From Hyphomicrobiales bacterium (GTDB lineage Bacteria; Pseudomonadota; Alphaproteobacteria; Rhizobiales; Beijerinckiaceae): a stretch of DNA of 64,000 nucleotides. Made by a program: the position numbers and the translations under genes. This document shows, piece after piece, positions 62,680 to 64,000 of the stretch. The stretch covers positions 1-64,000 of the forward strand of contig JAQGKD010000003.1 of NCBI GenBank assembly GCA_028290285.1, in the 5' to 3' direction. Every line of letters begins with the position of its first letter. The stretch's first letter is position 1. The notes under the pieces were generated by a model, which did no database searches, was not told the DNA's origin, and saw only the letters and a list, made by a program, of their open reading frames with translations.

Positions 62680-62697
62680 CTCCCCGTACGCGGGGAG
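62680..62697. repeat. C/G-run palindrome after ornithine decarboxylase
   Basis: A 7-bp perfect stem CTCCCCG-TACG-CGGGGAG follows the decarboxylase gene by 36 nt. It resembles the elements at 26946 and 31226. It may be an RNA end or dispersed repeat. Confidence 0.5.
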
Positions 62698-62791
62698 CGG
62701 GACAGCCGACAATCGCCAGTCCCGAACGCCCCAGTCCCGAACGGCCCCTTGTGGGTGCGAGGGTCGCCTGACTGCCTCGATGGAGGGTCGG

Positions 62792-63418
62792 ATGACCTCG
62801 ATGAACCTTGCGCGCGAAAGCGCAGCGCCCGCCTTCGCACGCCTGCGGCCTTCGGCCGACGCGGGCGCGAGCCCGTTCGTCCGCGAGGAGACCGCGGGCG
62901 ACGTCGCGGCGCGCGAGCGCCTGCTCGACGACGCCTTTGGCGAGGCCCGCTTCGCCAAGACCAGCGAGCGGCTGCGCGCCGGCCGCACGCCTGCGCGCGG
63001 GCTGGCGCTGAGCGCCGTCGACGACGGCGAGCTGGTCGGCACCGTGCGGCTGTGGAACGTGAACGCCGGCGGCCGCCCCGCCTTGCTGCTGGGTCCCCTC
63101 GCGGTGGCCGATTCGCACCGGTCGCTGGGCGTCGGCGGCGCGCTGATGCGCGCGGCCATCGCGCGCGCGAAGGCGCTGGGCCATGGGGCGATCCTGCTGG
63201 TGGGCGACGCGCCCTATTACCGGCGGTTCGGTTTCGAGCCTGGCTTCACGCAGGCCCTCGACCTGCCGGGACCCGTGGAGCGCGCGCGCTTCCTGGGGCT
63301 CGAATTGCGCGAGGGCGCGCTGGCGGGCGCCTCCGGCATGGTGGCCGCCACGGGTCCGCGCGCCTCGCGGGCCCTGCGCCGCCGCGCGCCCGCGCCGGCC
63401 TTCCAGATGGCCGCATAG
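62792..63418 (+). CDS. GNAT N-acetyltransferase
   Basis: Acetyltransferase of 208 residues. The acetyl-CoA loop is DSHRSLGVGGALMRAAIARA, and VGDAPYYRRFGFEPGF is the family's conserved end of the fold. The start ATG 62792 has GGAGGG 4-5 nt upstream; another ATG lies at 62780. It stands between ornithine decarboxylase and homospermidine synthase, so acetylation of a polyamine or of a biosynthetic enzyme is a reasonable guess. The last 40 residues are arginine/alanine-rich. Confidence 0.88.
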   Translation: MTSMNLARESAAPAFARLRPSADAGASPFVREETAGDVAARERLLDDAFGEARFAKTSERLRAGRTPARGLALSAVDDGELVGTVRLWNVNAGGRPALLLGPLAVADSHRSLGVGGALMRAAIARAKALGHGAILLVGDAPYYRRFGFEPGFTQALDLPGPVERARFLGLELREGALAGASGMVAATGPRASRALRRRAPAPAFQMAA

Positions 63419-63526
63419 CGGCTGCGTTCAACGTTGACCCTGCGGGTCCGGTCTGGTTCATGGCGGCGACATCTCGCCGGTCCATACGCCGGGGCGGACC
63501 CGCTGTTTTCATATCAGGAGACGAAC

Positions 63527-64000
63527 ATGACTGACTGGCCCGTGCATGGCCGCATCGACGGCCCGATCGTGATGATCGGCTTCGGCTCCATCGGCAAGGG
63601 AACCCTGCCGCTGATCGAACGCCATTTCACGTACGACAAGTCGCGGATGGTCATCATCGACCCGAACGATTCCGACCGCGCGTTGGCCGAAAAGCACGGC
63701 GTGCGCTTCATCCATTCGCCCGTCACGCGGGAGAACTACCGCGACCTGCTGACCCCGCTGCTCACCGCCGGGGGCGGCCAGGGCTTCTGCGTCAACGTCT
63801 CGGTCGACACGTCCTCGGTGGACATCATGGAATTGTGCCGGGAGATCGGCGCGCTTTACATCGACACCGTGACTGAGCCGTGGGCGGGCTTCTATTTCGA
63901 CGCCTCGCTGGGCGCCGCCGAGCGGTCCAACTACGCGCTGCGCGAATCGCTGCTCGCCGCGCGCCGCGCCAATCCGGGCGGCGTCACCGCCGTGTCCACC
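63527..64000 (+). CDS. hss: Homospermidine synthase, 3' end outside window
   Basis: First 158 codons of homospermidine synthase, which joins two putrescines with NAD+ to homospermidine, the main long polyamine in Rhizobiales. The start has GGAG 7 nt upstream. Typical stretches: PIVMIGFGSIGKGTLPLIER (NAD-binding loop), GQGFCVNVSVDTSSVDI and YIDTVTEPWAGFYFD. The gene runs off the window at base 64000, and the rest (about 320 residues) is not seen. Confidence 0.95.
   Translation, partial: MTDWPVHGRIDGPIVMIGFGSIGKGTLPLIERHFTYDKSRMVIIDPNDSDRALAEKHGVRFIHSPVTRENYRDLLTPLLTAGGGQGFCVNVSVDTSSVDIMELCREIGALYIDTVTEPWAGFYFDASLGAAERSNYALRESLLAARRANPGGVTAVST

Overview
The window is GC-rich, gene-dense DNA from an alphaproteobacterium, most likely of the order Hyphomicrobiales (Rhizobiales). 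This rests on the 5S rRNA/initiator-tRNA pair at the left end, the ornithine decarboxylase and homospermidine synthase genes at the right end, a PutA without the N-terminal DNA-binding domain, a DUF6894 protein, and many solute-binding proteins. The genus cannot be told from the sequence. I saw no transposase, integrase, phage gene or CRISPR array.

Layout: (1) 1-340, the tail of a ribosomal RNA operon (partial 5S rRNA, terminator, tRNA-fMet, terminator). (2) 487-15366, a 13-gene minus-strand block headed by an AraC-type regulator. It holds a three-subunit molybdenum hydroxylase whose large subunit is fused to a CoxG-like domain, an acyl-CoA ligase, an enoyl-CoA hydratase, a complete Liv-type ABC importer (K-H-M-G-F), a UbiD-type decarboxylase and a second binding protein. 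Overlapping stop/start codons tie most of it into one operon. It reads as uptake, hydroxylation, CoA activation and breakdown of an aromatic or heteroaromatic acid. (3) 15586-17772, a phosphotransacylase and acetate kinase pair. (4) 17892-28060, mixed housekeeping and electron-transfer genes: a DUF6894 protein, an outer-membrane barrel, an octaheme cytochrome with TPR repeats, a DUF1254/DUF1214 protein, a membrane-anchored glutamate synthase-like flavoprotein, an RMD1/YagE protein, a truncated haemoglobin and a sulfotransferase. (5) 28130-34854, a second catabolic cluster: HpcH/HpaI aldolase, 4-oxalomesaconate hydratase (LigJ type), an alpha/beta hydrolase with a cysteine at the nucleophile elbow, two tandem 4,5-dihydroxyphthalate-decarboxylase-like proteins, a small unknown protein and a zinc alcohol dehydrogenase. 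(6) 34915-39798, a marR-adaptor-RND efflux operon. (7) 39913-47512, an antiporter, an XRE regulator, a small two-gene receiver-domain module, a secreted repeat protein, PutA and a membrane-anchored repeat protein. (8) 47733-58800, several orphan or small transport systems (TAXI, DctP, NiCoT, TctC, an SsuABC-type importer with a creatininase), RlpA, a double-domain protease-inhibitor protein and a 2-hydroxyacid dehydrogenase. (9) 58797-60807, a GNAT acetyltransferase and the Tat-exported glucan biosynthesis protein D. (10) 61501-64000, a polyamine locus (ornithine decarboxylase, GNAT, homospermidine synthase cut by the window edge).

The two catabolic clusters are the best candidates for undescribed biology. 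In the first, transport, Mo-dependent hydroxylation, CoA activation and UbiD decarboxylation sit in one regulated block. It matches neither 4-hydroxybenzoyl-CoA reductase (no extra [4Fe-4S] cysteines in the FAD subunit) nor CO dehydrogenase (no AYxCSFR loop). In the second, enzymes of the protocatechuate 4,5-cleavage and phthalate type occur without any ring-cleavage dioxygenase. Several non-coding stretches also show strong base-pairing potential: upstream of the araC gene, at 18278-18343 and at 41717-41813.
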